Shown: positions 34,218-43,135 of the stretch, piece by piece
Numbering within the stretch: the stretch's first letter is position 1
How the letters are laid out: each line of letters begins with the position of its first letter
Origin: Deltaproteobacteria bacterium
GTDB lineage: Bacteria > Myxococcota_A > Polyangia > Polyangiales > Houyiibacteriaceae
Assembly: GCA_017644045.1 (NCBI GenBank)
Contig: JAEPMI010000001.1
Coordinates: forward strand, 1 to 64,000
Reading direction: 5' to 3'
Length of the DNA stretch: 64,000 bases
Notes under the pieces: generated by a model
Told to the model about the DNA's origin: nothing
Seen by the model: the letters and a program-made list of their open reading frames with translations, nothing else
The model's database searches: none
Translations under genes and position numbers: made by a program

Positions 34218-35873
34218 TCAGCCGAGGAGCGAGGGCTCCATGTGCTCGGGCTTCGCGAACCCGAGGAGCTGCATGACGGTGGCGGCCACGTTGGCGAGCC
34301 CGGCGCCTTCGACGCCGCTGGCCTTCAGCGTTCGACCCGGCGCCCAGATGTGGCAGGGCACGGCGTTGAGCGAGTGGCTGGTGCGCACGTCGAGCGAGCC
34401 GTCGGGTCGGCGCCTGTAACCGCTGCCGTCCTTCATCAGGTCGTACATCTGGTCGGCGTTGCCGTGGTCCGCCGTGACGATCAGGGCGCCCTTCGCCTCC
34501 TGGATGGCGTCCATCAGACGGCCGAGCTGCAGGTCCACGCACTCCACGGCGACCACGGAGGCCTCGAAGTGGCCGGTGTGCCCCACCATGTCACCGTTGG
34601 CGAAGTTGATGCGGAGGTGCTTGGCGTCTCCCTTCTCGATGGCGGCGAGCGTGGCGTCCGCGATCTCCGCGGCCTTCATCCACGGCCGCTGCTCGAAGGG
34701 CACGTTGTCGCTCGGGACCTCGACGTAGGTCTCGAGCGACTCGTCGAACTTGCCGGACCGGTTGCCGTTCCAGAAGTAGGTCACGTGGCCATACTTCTGG
34801 GTCTCGCTGCAGGCGAATTGCGACACCCCGCTCTTGGCCAGGTACTCACCGAGCGTCCGCTCGATGTTCGGCGGGTCGACGAGGAAGCGCTCGGGGATCT
34901 TCAGGTCCCCGTCGTACTGCATCATGCCCGCGTAGAAGACGTCGGGGCGCTCGCCCCGGTCGAAGGCGTCGAGGTTCTCCTCGGTGAACGCCCGGCTGAT
35001 CTCGAGGGCGCGGTCGCCGCGGAAGTTGAAGAAGAGGACCGCGGCGCCATCGCGGATGGGCCCGATGGGCGCGTCACCCTCGGTGAGGACGAACGCCGGG
35101 AGGAACTGGTCGGTGGCCTTCGGGTCCTCGTCGTAGAGGGTCTGGACCGCCTCGGAGAGGCTCCCGAAGGTGCGCTCCGCCTCGCCGTGGACGTGGGCCT
35201 TCCAGCCGCGCTCGACCATCGACCAGTCCGCCTCGTAGCGGTCCATGGTGGTCGTCATGCGGCCGCCACCGGAGGCGACCCGGTAGTCACGTCCGTCGGT
35301 GCTCAGCTCCTCGAGGAGGGCCTCCAGCGGCTTCACGTACTCGAGCGCGCTCCGCTCGCCGACGTCACGGCCATCGAGGAGCGCATGGACGCGAGCCTCG
35401 GCCACGCCTTCCTCGGCGGCCCGACGGAGCATCGCGTGGAGGTGGTCCTGGTGGCTGTGGACGTTGCCGTCGGACAGGAGCCCGATGAAGTGCAGCGGCT
35501 CGCCGCTCTCCTTCACGCGCGCGACGGCGTCCTTCCAGACCTGACCGTCGAAGATCTCGCCGCTCTCGATGGCGAGCTGGACCCGCTTGGCGCCCTGGTC
35601 GTGGACGCAGCCGGCGCCGAGGGCGTTGTGGCCCACCTCGCTGTTGCCCATGTCGTCGTCGCTGGGGAGCCCCACCGCGGTCCCATGGGCGGCGAGCTGG
35701 GTGGTCACGGCCCCCTCCAGCGTGGGGAAGGCGTCGAGGTTCGGCGTTCGGGCCACCCAGACGGCGTCCCCCTCGTCGCGCCGGCCGATGCCGACTCCGT
35801 CCATCACGACCACCAGGACCGGGCCCTCGACCCCGGGGAACGAGGGATGTTTCTCGAGCTGCGTCACGCCCAT
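34218..35873 (-). CDS. gpmI: 2,3-bisphosphoglycerate-independent phosphoglycerate mutase
   Basis: The 551-residue protein has the metal site VVVMDGVGIGRRDEGDAV and the catalytic Ser in SDDDMGNSEVGHNALGAG. It also has NWRGDRALEIS-like VLFFNFRGDRALEISRA, FVDPPNIERTLGEYL, ANGDMVGHTGHFEA and TADHGNADQM. Length matches iPGM (about 510-550). It interconverts 3- and 2-phosphoglycerate with Mn. ATG 35873 is chosen; 35909 is an in-frame alternative that would add 12 residues. Confidence 0.95.
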   Translation of the reverse strand: MGVTQLEKHPSFPGVEGPVLVVVMDGVGIGRRDEGDAVWVARTPNLDAFPTLEGAVTTQLAAHGTAVGLPSDDDMGNSEVGHNALGAGCVHDQGAKRVQLAIESGEIFDGQVWKDAVARVKESGEPLHFIGLLSDGNVHSHQDHLHAMLRRAAEEGVAEARVHALLDGRDVGERSALEYVKPLEALLEELSTDGRDYRVASGGGRMTTTMDRYEADWSMVERGWKAHVHGEAERTFGSLSEAVQTLYDEDPKATDQFLPAFVLTEGDAPIGPIRDGAAVLFFNFRGDRALEISRAFTEENLDAFDRGERPDVFYAGMMQYDGDLKIPERFLVDPPNIERTLGEYLAKSGVSQFACSETQKYGHVTYFWNGNRSGKFDESLETYVEVPSDNVPFEQRPWMKAAEIADATLAAIEKGDAKHLRINFANGDMVGHTGHFEASVVAVECVDLQLGRLMDAIQEAKGALIVTADHGNADQMYDLMKDGSGYRRRPDGSLDVRTSHSLNAVPCHIWAPGRTLKASGVEGAGLANVAATVMQLLGFAKPEHMEPSLLG

Positions 35874-36004
35874 GTCGGTGTCTGTAGTACCTCGGCGAGA
35901 AAACGCCATCGCGTGGCATGGCTCCCGGTACGGCCCACCTGACAGATGCTGCCGTTCGCGGACTCGACACTGACGGCGGACGCGCGGGCCGGTAGACTCC
36001 TGGG

Positions 36005-38443
36005 GTGCGCCGTAGACTGCCTTTCGCCTTCCTCCTCCTCCTGATCACCGCCTGCGACTGTGGCAGCGACGACGACACGATCGGCCGATCGTGCATGTCG
36101 TCCGCCGACTGTGGCGACGGGCAGATCTGCATCGACAACATCTGTGAGTCTCGCGACGTCCCGGACGGCGGCGAGACGGACGCCCTGATGTGCGAGTCGG
36201 ACGAGACCCTCTGTGGGCTGCGCTGCTGCGCGGCCGGCGAGCTCTGCTCCGACACCATGGGCTGCGTCACGGACTGCGGCGGCGAGACCCTCTGCGGCGA
36301 CTTCTGCTGCGGAACGGGCGAGCTCTGTCAGGCCGGCGCGTGCATCCCCGATTGCGGCGCCGAGGAGACGCTCTGCGGAGCGGCGGGCGAGCAGGTCTGC
36401 TGCACCAGCGACCAGGCGTGTCTGAGCAACATGTGCGCGGACCTGGGCGTCGAGTGCGAGTTCACGGAGGACTGCGAGCTCGACGAGATCTGCCTGCTGT
36501 CGCTCGGTCGGTGCGCCCCGCGCGACGCGGTCGAGGTCTGTGAGTTCCGACCGGAGCCCGGCCCCTTCGACCCCGTCGTCGCCTGTCAATGGCGCCCGGT
36601 CGCGGGTGACAACGTCAACTTCGACGACGTGGTGATGACTCCTTCGGTCGCGAACCTGACCGACGACAACGGCGACGGCGTCACCGATACGAACGACATC
36701 CCGGACATCGTCTTCATCAGCTTCGACCGTCAGAGCGACGGATGCTGCACGGCCAACGGTCGACTTCGGATCGTCAGCGGGCTCTGCAACGAGGACGGAA
36801 CGATGAACACCATCCACACCATCGCTTCGCCCTTCGTCGGGAACAGCTCGGGTGTGGCCCTTGGCAACCTCCACCCGGACTCGATGCCCGGCGAGAGCGC
36901 GCCGGAGATCGTCGCCACCTTCCGTGGGGGCGGGACCATCGCGTGGCGCCGCACCGCGGACGACGGAACGGCCTGGGAGGAAATGTGGCGCAACAACTCC
37001 TACCTGCCCGCCGGTCGGTCGCAGGGTGGCGCGCAGCCCTCGCTGGTGGACGTCAACACCGACGGGCAGCCCGACGTGCTCATCGGCAACGTCGTGCTCA
37101 ACGGCCTCGACGGCACGCTCCTCTGGGACGGTGCCGTGACGGTCGGCGCGAGCGCGGGCGTTGGCCACAACGCGTTCCTCGGCCCCGTCTCGACGGCGGC
37201 CGACGTCGACCTCGACGGCGACATCGAGGTATTCGCCGGCAACACCCTCTACGCGGGCGCAGACGGTGCCGAGATCTGGACCTTCACCTACACGAGCTCG
37301 AACTCGAGCTGTCAGGGTTCGCAGCCGTGCGACGGCTTCAACGCCATCGGCAACTTCGACGACGACCCCGAAGCGGAGCTCGTCATCATCCGTGAGGGCG
37401 AGGTCTTCATCCTCGAGCACACCGGTGAGCTACTCGAGAAGATCGTGCTTCCGAGCGACGACTGCTCCCGCAACGAGAGCGGCCCGCCGACCGTCGCGGA
37501 CTTCGACGGCGACGGGCGCGCCGAGATCGGGACCGCCAGCGCCGACTTCTACGTCGTGGCCGACCTGGACTGCATCGCGGATCCGCTGCCGGCGGAGTGT
37601 GACTCGCGCGGTGTGCTCTGGAAGGCGGCCAACCAGGATTGCTCGAGCCGCGCGACGGGCTCGAGCGTCTTCGACTTCGAAGGCGATGGTGCGGCCGAGG
37701 TCGTGTACGCCGACGAGAGGACGTTCTACGTGTTCGATGGGCGCACCGGCGCCGTGCTCTACGAGGACACCTCGCACTCCAGCAACACCCGAATGGAGAT
37801 GCCGATCGTCGTGGACGTCGACAACGACGGCAAGAGCGAGGTCATCGTCCCCGAGCCGAACACGAGCAGCGTGAACCTCGGCGGCATCGAGGTCTGGGAG
37901 GACCCGATGAACAACTGGGTCCGGACCCGACGGATCTGGAACCAGCACAGTTATCACGTCACGAACATCACCGAGGACGGCCAGGTGCCGCGCTACGAGG
38001 AGCCGAACTGGTCGAACGAGCGGCTGAACAACTTCCGGCAGAACGTGCAGCCGGGCGGCCTCTTCGACGCGCCGGATCTGCAGATCGAGTCCATCGTCCT
38101 GGCGAGCTGCAACGCGAGCACGGACACGGCCGAGATCGAGGTCACGGTGACGAACGCCGGTGCGCTCGGTGTCGCGCCCGGCATCCCGGTGGTCGCCTAC
38201 GCGACGCAGGACGGTGGCACCGAGGAGCTCATCGGTGTCGAGCGGACCACACGCTTCCTGCTCCCGGGACAGAGCGAGACGCTGACGTTCACTTGGTCGC
38301 CGGCCGGCGGCTTCAGCGCGGCGACGTTCACCGTGCGCGCGGTGGTCGACGACGATGGCATGGGTGGGTCCGAGTACAACGAGTGCATCGAGGACAACAA
38401 CGAGAGCACCTCGATGGCCTTCATGACCTGCATGTTGGGCTGA
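36005..38443 (+). CDS. Large lipoprotein with Cys-rich N-terminus, FG-GAP/VCBS repeats and CARDB-like end
   Basis: The 812-residue product starts at GTG 36005 with signal RRRLPFAFLLLLITAC. Cys-rich modules fill the first 180 residues (SSADCGDGQICIDNICE, ETLCGDFCCGTGELCQAGAC). Integrin-like FG-GAP/VCBS repeats follow, with Ca-binding D-x-D-x-D loops (DDNGDGVTDTNDIPDIVF, DVNTDGQPDVLIGN, DVDLDGDIEVFAGN, DFDGDGRAEIGTAS, DVDNDGKSEVIVPE). The last 110 residues are CARDB-like (TVTNAGALGVAPGIPVVAY). This combination marks a surface adhesin or carbohydrate/peptide-binding lipoprotein. Confidence 0.9.
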   Translation: MRRRLPFAFLLLLITACDCGSDDDTIGRSCMSSADCGDGQICIDNICESRDVPDGGETDALMCESDETLCGLRCCAAGELCSDTMGCVTDCGGETLCGDFCCGTGELCQAGACIPDCGAEETLCGAAGEQVCCTSDQACLSNMCADLGVECEFTEDCELDEICLLSLGRCAPRDAVEVCEFRPEPGPFDPVVACQWRPVAGDNVNFDDVVMTPSVANLTDDNGDGVTDTNDIPDIVFISFDRQSDGCCTANGRLRIVSGLCNEDGTMNTIHTIASPFVGNSSGVALGNLHPDSMPGESAPEIVATFRGGGTIAWRRTADDGTAWEEMWRNNSYLPAGRSQGGAQPSLVDVNTDGQPDVLIGNVVLNGLDGTLLWDGAVTVGASAGVGHNAFLGPVSTAADVDLDGDIEVFAGNTLYAGADGAEIWTFTYTSSNSSCQGSQPCDGFNAIGNFDDDPEAELVIIREGEVFILEHTGELLEKIVLPSDDCSRNESGPPTVADFDGDGRAEIGTASADFYVVADLDCIADPLPAECDSRGVLWKAANQDCSSRATGSSVFDFEGDGAAEVVYADERTFYVFDGRTGAVLYEDTSHSSNTRMEMPIVVDVDNDGKSEVIVPEPNTSSVNLGGIEVWEDPMNNWVRTRRIWNQHSYHVTNITEDGQVPRYEEPNWSNERLNNFRQNVQPGGLFDAPDLQIESIVLASCNASTDTAEIEVTVTNAGALGVAPGIPVVAYATQDGGTEELIGVERTTRFLLPGQSETLTFTWSPAGGFSAATFTVRAVVDDDGMGGSEYNECIEDNNESTSMAFMTCMLG

Positions 38444-38460
38444 TCGAGCGCGAGGGCGCT

Positions 38461-38594
38461 CGATCCCCGTGCCCGTGCCCTTGCCCGTGCCCGTCGGCAT
38501 GGAGCGAGGTCCTCGCAGAACCCAGTGACTGGCGTGCGCCCCAATTGAACCGCTCGATCGGGCACGGGCACGGGCACGGGCAGGGGCACGGGGC
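38461..38594. repeat. Inverted hexanucleotide (GTGCCC) arrays at a convergent gene junction
   Basis: The left arm (38461-38494) is a run of GTGCCC-like units and the right arm (38560-38594) a run of GGGCAC units. Twenty-eight bases pair with two mismatches around a 66-base spacer. The repeat lies between convergent stops at 38443 and 38613 and fills that gap. It could fold as a long stem-loop and end transcription from both sides. Confidence 0.75.
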
Positions 38595-38612
38595 GTTCGG
38601 ACGGCTTCGCCG

Positions 38613-39587
38613 TCAGAACGCGTAGAAGTCTTCCGGCACCGTCTCGGTCGGGCGCCAGTCCACCTCGCCGGCCTCCGCGCCCTGGTAGCGCAAGAAGACC
38701 TCGCTCATCGCGTCGCGATCGAGCAGCGCCTTGATGCCAATCGTCTTCTCGATCCACGCATCCGCCAACGTGGGGTCGAGCTCGCGCGCTTGGACGAGGC
38801 CGACCACGAGCACCAGTAGGTGCTTGCACATCGAGCCTCGGAGGCCGCCGCAGACGTTGAGGTTCTGCGTGCAGCAGGAGTAGCTCCCGTCGGCCCCCAG
38901 CCGACAGGCGTAGCGCAGCTTGGCGTCCGTCTGGCTCTTCACCACGCCGATGACCTCGGTGTCCCGGACGTCGTTGAAGAGCTCGAAGCGATCGGCCTTG
39001 AGCATCTTCAGCGCCTTCCGGAGCTTCGAGCGGTCCGCACGGCTCTCGATGCCCTTCAGGAAGCTGGGGAGGTCGGTGACCTTCTCGTCCGGGCGCGACT
39101 CCACCTGCGCGGCCGCCACGCGTTTCGCCTCCTGGTCCTTCACCTTCTGCTTCAGCCCGGCCTTCTCCGCCTTCTCGGTCTTCTTCTCCTCGCGGAACTC
39201 CTTCTGGGCCGCCTTCAGCGCCTTGGCGTCCGGTACGGCGATGCCCCACGCCTCGCAGAGCGCCTCGAGCGCCTCGTCCTTGAGCTTGGCGCCGGTCACG
39301 CGCCCCTTCTTCACGCTGATCTCCACCGTCCCCGGTCGGAGCTCCGCGTCGGCCAGCTGCGCTTTCGCGTGGGCCAGGGCCTTCGCCACCGTGGGCTGCT
39401 TGAAGTCGCTCGCCCGCGCCGCGTACTGCGGCCCCCATTGGTCGACCTTTCCCGCCGTCCACTTCCGCGCGTAGCGAGTGACCTCCAACTTCAGCCACCA
39501 CGGCCTCTCGTCCACCACGATCCGCGCTCGCAGCTCGATCACCTCGGCGTGCTTGGCTTCCTCTTCGATGGTCTCCGCAGCGTTCAT
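38613..39587 (-). CDS. SWIM zinc-finger domain protein
   Basis: The 324-residue protein has a C-terminal SWIM-like metal site (residues about 235-275): YACRLGADGSYSCCTQ then CGGLRGSMCKH, giving the C-x-C...C-x-H pattern. The N-terminal part has IVVDERPWWLKLEVTRYARKWTAGKVDQWG, and the middle is a Lys/Glu/Gln-rich helical linker (KALKAAQKEFREEKKTEKAEKA). SWIM domains bind DNA or proteins. ATG 39587 is chosen for the GGAGGAG upstream. No partner AAA-ATPase or VWA gene is adjacent. Confidence 0.78.
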   Translation of the reverse strand: MNAAETIEEEAKHAEVIELRARIVVDERPWWLKLEVTRYARKWTAGKVDQWGPQYAARASDFKQPTVAKALAHAKAQLADAELRPGTVEISVKKGRVTGAKLKDEALEALCEAWGIAVPDAKALKAAQKEFREEKKTEKAEKAGLKQKVKDQEAKRVAAAQVESRPDEKVTDLPSFLKGIESRADRSKLRKALKMLKADRFELFNDVRDTEVIGVVKSQTDAKLRYACRLGADGSYSCCTQNLNVCGGLRGSMCKHLLVLVVGLVQARELDPTLADAWIEKTIGIKALLDRDAMSEVFLRYQGAEAGEVDWRPTETVPEDFYAF

Positions 39588-39639
39588 CGTCTCCTCCATG
39601 GCTTTGCCATCGTACGCCAACCCGCCTCAGCTCTCCCCG

Positions 39640-39882
39640 CTAGGATCGGCCCTCGAGCCATCCAGCGCTCGCATGGATCAACGCGGGCATGATGGCGTAC
39701 GTCATCAGAACCACGATGCTCGCGACCGAGAGGATCACAGCGATCAGCCGATGGCCAGGTAGGACCGCCGCGAACACCGGCGGGATGAAGTACACCGGCG
39801 CGAGCAGGCCGAGAAAGGTGAGCGCCGCCATCTTGTGCCGCGAGGGCACGAGATGGCGGCGCGAGTCGGAATCGGGGGGCAT
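39640..39882 (-). CDS. Small two-helix membrane protein
   Basis: The 80-residue product has two membrane helices (AALTFLGLLAPVYFIPPVFAAVL and LIAVILSVASIVVLMTYAIM). Its ATG (39882) follows the stop of the isochorismatase-family gene by one base, with a GGAG just upstream. It reads as the last gene of the pirin-isochorismatase operon. Function is unknown. Confidence 0.7.
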   Translation of the reverse strand: MPPDSDSRRHLVPSRHKMAALTFLGLLAPVYFIPPVFAAVLPGHRLIAVILSVASIVVLMTYAIMPALIHASAGWLEGRS

Positions 39883-39883
39883 G

Positions 39884-40528
39884 CTACTCCGCCGCCGCGA
39901 GCTCCGGGGTCGATGCGCTGCTTCGCACCTGTCCCACCAGGATCGACCAGTCCATGCCGAGCGCCGTGTACACGTCCGCGGCCTCCGGCCGACCATTGTC
40001 GGCGAGGATCTCGACCATCAGACTCGCTCCATCTGCGACGACCACGCCGCTCTGGGCGAGCCGGATGAGGCCGGTCTCCCGCTTGGTGAGGTTGAACGTG
40101 CCGCTCGCATCCACCGCGACGTACGCCTCGAACCCTTCGCGAACCGCTCGCATCGCCGGAAAGGCAGCGCAGACTTCCAGCGAGACCCCCGCGAAGATGA
40201 GCTTGTCGCGACCGGTCGCTCGAATCGCGGCGGCCACGCGTGGGTCATCCCAGGCGTTCACGGTCGTGCGGTCGATGAACGCCTGACCGGGCAAGGCCTC
40301 CGTCAGCTCGGGAAACGCCGGACCCCAGAGCGTTTGGGCGGATGTGGTCGTGGCCACGATCGGCAAGCCGAGCGCTCGCGCCGCCCGCGCGAGGCCGACG
40401 ACGTTGTGCTTCAGCTCGGCAACGGAGTAGTCGCGAATGCCCGTCATCAGGCCCACCTGGTGGTCGACGAGGACCAAGGCGGCGTTGTTCTGGGTCAGAG
40501 GTTCGGGGTTGTGTCGATCTGTGTTCAT
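39884..40528 (-). CDS. Isochorismatase-family cysteine hydrolase (YcaC-like)
   Basis: The 214-residue protein has the family triad: Asp in VLVDHQVGLM, Lys in RATGRDKLIFAGVSLEVC and the nucleophile Cys at the end of VSLEVC. TYYPELT-like ALPGQAFIDRTTVNAWDD precedes it. It resembles YcaC-type hydrolases of unknown substrate. GGAG lies 8 bases upstream of the ATG. It is 49 bases downstream of the pirin gene, so likely in one operon. Confidence 0.9.
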   Translation of the reverse strand: MNTDRHNPEPLTQNNAALVLVDHQVGLMTGIRDYSVAELKHNVVGLARAARALGLPIVATTTSAQTLWGPAFPELTEALPGQAFIDRTTVNAWDDPRVAAAIRATGRDKLIFAGVSLEVCAAFPAMRAVREGFEAYVAVDASGTFNLTKRETGLIRLAQSGVVVADGASLMVEILADNGRPEAADVYTALGMDWSILVGQVRSSASTPELAAAE

Positions 40529-40577
40529 TGGTTCGTCTCCATTGGGTTGATGGCCGCCACGAAGGGTGCGGCCAAGG

Positions 40578-41468
40578 TCAGTCGATCGAGCCCAGGCGCC
40601 CGGCCGCGTGCTCCGCGGCGACCGCTCTGAGCTCCTCGCGGCTGCTCATCACGAACGGGCCTTGCTGGACGAAACGCTCGTCGATGGGCTGGCCCTGCAA
40701 GAGCACCACCTGGCTGCCGGCGGTGCTCCGGATTTGGAGCGCGGTCTTCTCACCGCCGTTGCGGAGGGCCATCGCGGCGTGCCGTGCCAAGTGCGTCGTT
40801 CCGCCACGGACGCGAACGCTGGCGTCGCCACGAACCGAATGCAGCCACACGCCATGGCCCGGCGGGATGTCGTGCACGTAGCCGCTCCCCGCTCGGAGCT
40901 GAACGTCGAGGATGGTGAGGGGGAGTGCAGGCGAAGACGCGCCGACGACACCCCTCGTCTCACCGAGCACGACGCGGACCCGGGCCCCATCACGATCGAT
41001 CACCGGCATGGTGGCAGCGCGAACGTGCAGCGACGCCGGCGCATCGCGCTTGGCCCGAGCCGGGAGGTTCACGAAGATCTGGAGCGCGTGCGTGCGCGCG
41101 CCCGGCAGCGGCGCCTCCTCGTGCACCGCACCCCGTCCCGCCTTCAGCCAGTAGAGGTCCCCCGGGAGCAGGTCGAGGTCGTTCCCCAGCGAGTCCCGGT
41201 TGTGGAATCGTCCCTGACTGTCTTCGAAGAGGACCGACACCGCCGACATACCGGCATGGGGGTGCGTGCCGAAGGTCGGCTCGGTCATCGTGAAGTGGTC
41301 CACCATCACCAGCGGATCCATGAGCCCGTGGAACTGCTCGTGGCCGAAGCTCAGAGCCTCGAAACCATCACCGATGCGCAGGGGCCGCGCGTGCGTCGGC
41401 TCGGAGAGGTCGAGGGAGTCGGCGTGCGCGTCGTGGGCTCTCGAGTGGGTGTCGGTCTGCGTGGTCAT
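40578..41468 (-). CDS. Pirin-family protein
   Basis: The 296-residue protein has the pirin cupin: NGHEFHGFMDPL-like FGHEQFHGLMDPLVMVDHFTM and then the metal-binding FGTHPHAGMSAVSVLFED, HNRDSLGNDLDLLPGDLYWLKAGRGAVHEE (iron ligands His and Glu). The C-terminal domain is a second cupin without metal ligands. Pirins act as quercetinase-like enzymes or redox co-regulators. An AAGGAGG site 6 bases upstream supports ATG 41468. It is divergent from the LysR gene. Confidence 0.92.
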   Translation of the reverse strand: MTTQTDTHSRAHDAHADSLDLSEPTHARPLRIGDGFEALSFGHEQFHGLMDPLVMVDHFTMTEPTFGTHPHAGMSAVSVLFEDSQGRFHNRDSLGNDLDLLPGDLYWLKAGRGAVHEEAPLPGARTHALQIFVNLPARAKRDAPASLHVRAATMPVIDRDGARVRVVLGETRGVVGASSPALPLTILDVQLRAGSGYVHDIPPGHGVWLHSVRGDASVRVRGGTTHLARHAAMALRNGGEKTALQIRSTAGSQVVLLQGQPIDERFVQQGPFVMSSREELRAVAAEHAAGRLGSID

Positions 41469-41501
41469 GGTCGGCCTCCTTGGGACACCCAATCCATAGC
41501 G

Positions 41502-41564
41502 ATGGAACGATGACCCTCGAAAGAGGCAGAACCAGGACGTATCGTCCCATTCATGGAACGATAC
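41502..41564. promoter_or_regulatory. LysR-type operator region with strong inverted repeat
   Basis: GTATCGTCCCAT and ATGGAACGATAC (41539-41564) are inverted repeats matching at 11 of 12 positions with a 2-base spacer. A further direct copy of ATGGAACGAT lies at 41502-41511, closer to the divergent pirin start (41468). Paired sites of this form are the normal recognition and activation sites of LysR proteins. They sit between pirin and the LysR gene (start 41579), which fits autoregulation and control of the operon. Confidence 0.65.
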
Positions 41565-41578
41565 CGGCGAGAGAGAAC

Positions 41579-42496
41579 GTGGACCTGAACGACTACTTCT
41601 ACTTCGTGCACGTGGTGGAGAAGCGGGGCTTCGCACCCGCGGGGCGAGCTCTCGGCGTTCCGAAGTCTCGACTGAGCCGCCACGTTCGGCAGCTCGAGGA
41701 CCGACTCGGGGCACGCCTCATCCAGCGCACATCCCGCCAGTTCGCCGTCACCGACGTCGGGGAGACGTTCTACCGATTCGCGCGCGCCGCGCTCGACGAG
41801 GTCGACGCTGCCGAAGCTGCAGTGAAGCGTCGTACGAACACGCTCGAAGGCCGCGTGCGCCTCACCTGCTCGGTAGGCATGGCTCAGTTCGCCCTACGCG
41901 AAGCACTGGTGCAGTTCCTCGTCGACAACCCCCGGGTCGACATCGTCCAACACGTCACCAACCGCGCGGTCGACCTGGTGGAGGGTGGCTTCGATCTGGC
42001 CATTCGCGCGCATACCGGACCGCTGCCCGACTCGAGCCTCGTTCAGCGTCGCCTCGCGGATGCTCCATGGCATCTCTTCGCGGGCCCCGCGTACCTGGAG
42101 AGCGCAGGCGTCCCACTGACGCCGGAAGCGCTGGATGAACACACGGGGTTGAAGCTCGGCTACGCGCCCGAGCGTGGGAGCTGGTCGCTCCGGGGTCCCG
42201 ACGGCGCGAGGGTCACCGTGCCCTACCGACCACGCCTCTGCAGCGACGACATGGTCACGCTCAAGGACGCGGCGACCCAGGGATTGGGGATCGTGGGACT
42301 GCCGGGCTACATCTGCCGCGACGATGTCGAGTCCGGCCGCCTGGTCCGAGTCCTTCCGGAGTGGACCGCGGGGGACGCGGAGATCAGCCTGCTGATGCCC
42401 TCGCGGCGCGGCGTGATGCCGGCCGTGCGAGCGCTCGCGGAGCACCTCCAGGAGGTGTACCCGACCGTCACGCGCCTGAACGCGGCGCTGGGCTAG
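41579..42496 (+). CDS. LysR-family transcriptional regulator
   Basis: The 305-residue protein has the N-terminal winged helix (DLNDYFYFVHVVEKRGFAPAGRALGVPKSRLSRHVRQLEDRLGARL, residues 2-47) and a periplasmic-binding-like effector domain (residues about 90-300). The GTG at 41579 gives the usual start; the upstream in-frame sequence includes the operator and is not coding. It is divergent from the pirin operon and probably regulates it. The effector is unknown; redox or quinone signals are common for this subgroup. Confidence 0.92.
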   Translation: MDLNDYFYFVHVVEKRGFAPAGRALGVPKSRLSRHVRQLEDRLGARLIQRTSRQFAVTDVGETFYRFARAALDEVDAAEAAVKRRTNTLEGRVRLTCSVGMAQFALREALVQFLVDNPRVDIVQHVTNRAVDLVEGGFDLAIRAHTGPLPDSSLVQRRLADAPWHLFAGPAYLESAGVPLTPEALDEHTGLKLGYAPERGSWSLRGPDGARVTVPYRPRLCSDDMVTLKDAATQGLGIVGLPGYICRDDVESGRLVRVLPEWTAGDAEISLLMPSRRGVMPAVRALAEHLQEVYPTVTRLNAALG

Positions 42497-42747
42497 ATCC
42501 GATGGAACGCGACCTCGATCGCCGCGTCGTCGGCGTCCTCGAGGTGGTGCTTCGCCTGCGATGGAATCGGATGGCTCTCGCCCTCCGTGAGTGCAGTTCG
42601 AGCGCCATTCGCGTCGACGTAGGTCACGCTGCCCTCGAGCACGGTCAGCACTGCTCGCACCCCGGCCTTGAGGTCGTGCTCGGTGCGCAGTCCCGCGGGG
42701 ATCTCGCCGCGCGCGAAGCGCAGGACTCGGTAGGGCTCACTCGTCAC
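42493..42747 (-). CDS. Small cupin-like protein (DUF1971/TehB N-terminal-like)
   Basis: The 84-residue product (GTG 42747) matches the DUF1971 domain found at the N-terminus of some TehB tellurite-resistance proteins: EIPAGLRTEHDLKAGVRAVLTVLEGSVTYVD and HHLEDADDAAIEVAFHR. It overlaps the next cupin gene by 11 bases, and its stop overlaps the LysR stop by 4. It may bind a small ligand; there is no methyltransferase partner. Confidence 0.8.
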   Translation of the reverse strand: MTSEPYRVLRFARGEIPAGLRTEHDLKAGVRAVLTVLEGSVTYVDANGARTALTEGESHPIPSQAKHHLEDADDAAIEVAFHRI

Positions 42748-43099
42748 GGTGCACGGTGTCGGGGCTGAACGCCGGCAGGCAGACCGCGATGTACTCGGCG
42801 CCCTCGGCGCCGGGCGTCGAGTAGCGGATCCACTCGCCGGCCTTGGTCAGGATCGCCTGGCCGGCTTCCACCACCATCGTGCCCCCCTCGTGCTCCACGT
42901 GGACGGCGCCCTTCAGCACGACCGTGTACTCGTCGAACTCCGGGCGCTGGCCGGGCTCCTCCCAGCCGCCGGGCGAACGCATGTGCGCGATGCTCAACCG
43001 GCTCTCGCCGTTGTTCGCTCGACCGGCGTACTCGTCGATGAGCTTGGGCTTGGTGCCCGCGGCTTCGATGCGGGAGGGCGACTCGATGAGGGTGGGCAT
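42737..43099 (-). CDS. Cupin-domain protein
   Basis: The 120-residue protein has a single cupin barrel: GWEEPGQRPEFDEYTVVLKGAVHVEHEGGTMVVEAGQAILTKAGEWIRYSTP. The usual first His motif is partly replaced (PEFDEY), so metal binding is uncertain. It overlaps the DUF1971 gene and they form a two-gene unit. The start is ATG 43099. Confidence 0.8.
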   Translation of the reverse strand: MPTLIESPSRIEAAGTKPKLIDEYAGRANNGESRLSIAHMRSPGGWEEPGQRPEFDEYTVVLKGAVHVEHEGGTMVVEAGQAILTKAGEWIRYSTPGAEGAEYIAVCLPAFSPDTVHRDE

Positions 43100-43135
43100 G
43101 ACCGAACGATGGGCGCGTCGAGCCGCCCGGTCCAG

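Noticed and set aside
38461-38594. Possible CRISPR-like or microsatellite array
   Set aside because: Units are 6 bases with no spacers, and the two arms are mirror images, so it is not a CRISPR; described instead as an inverted hexamer repeat.
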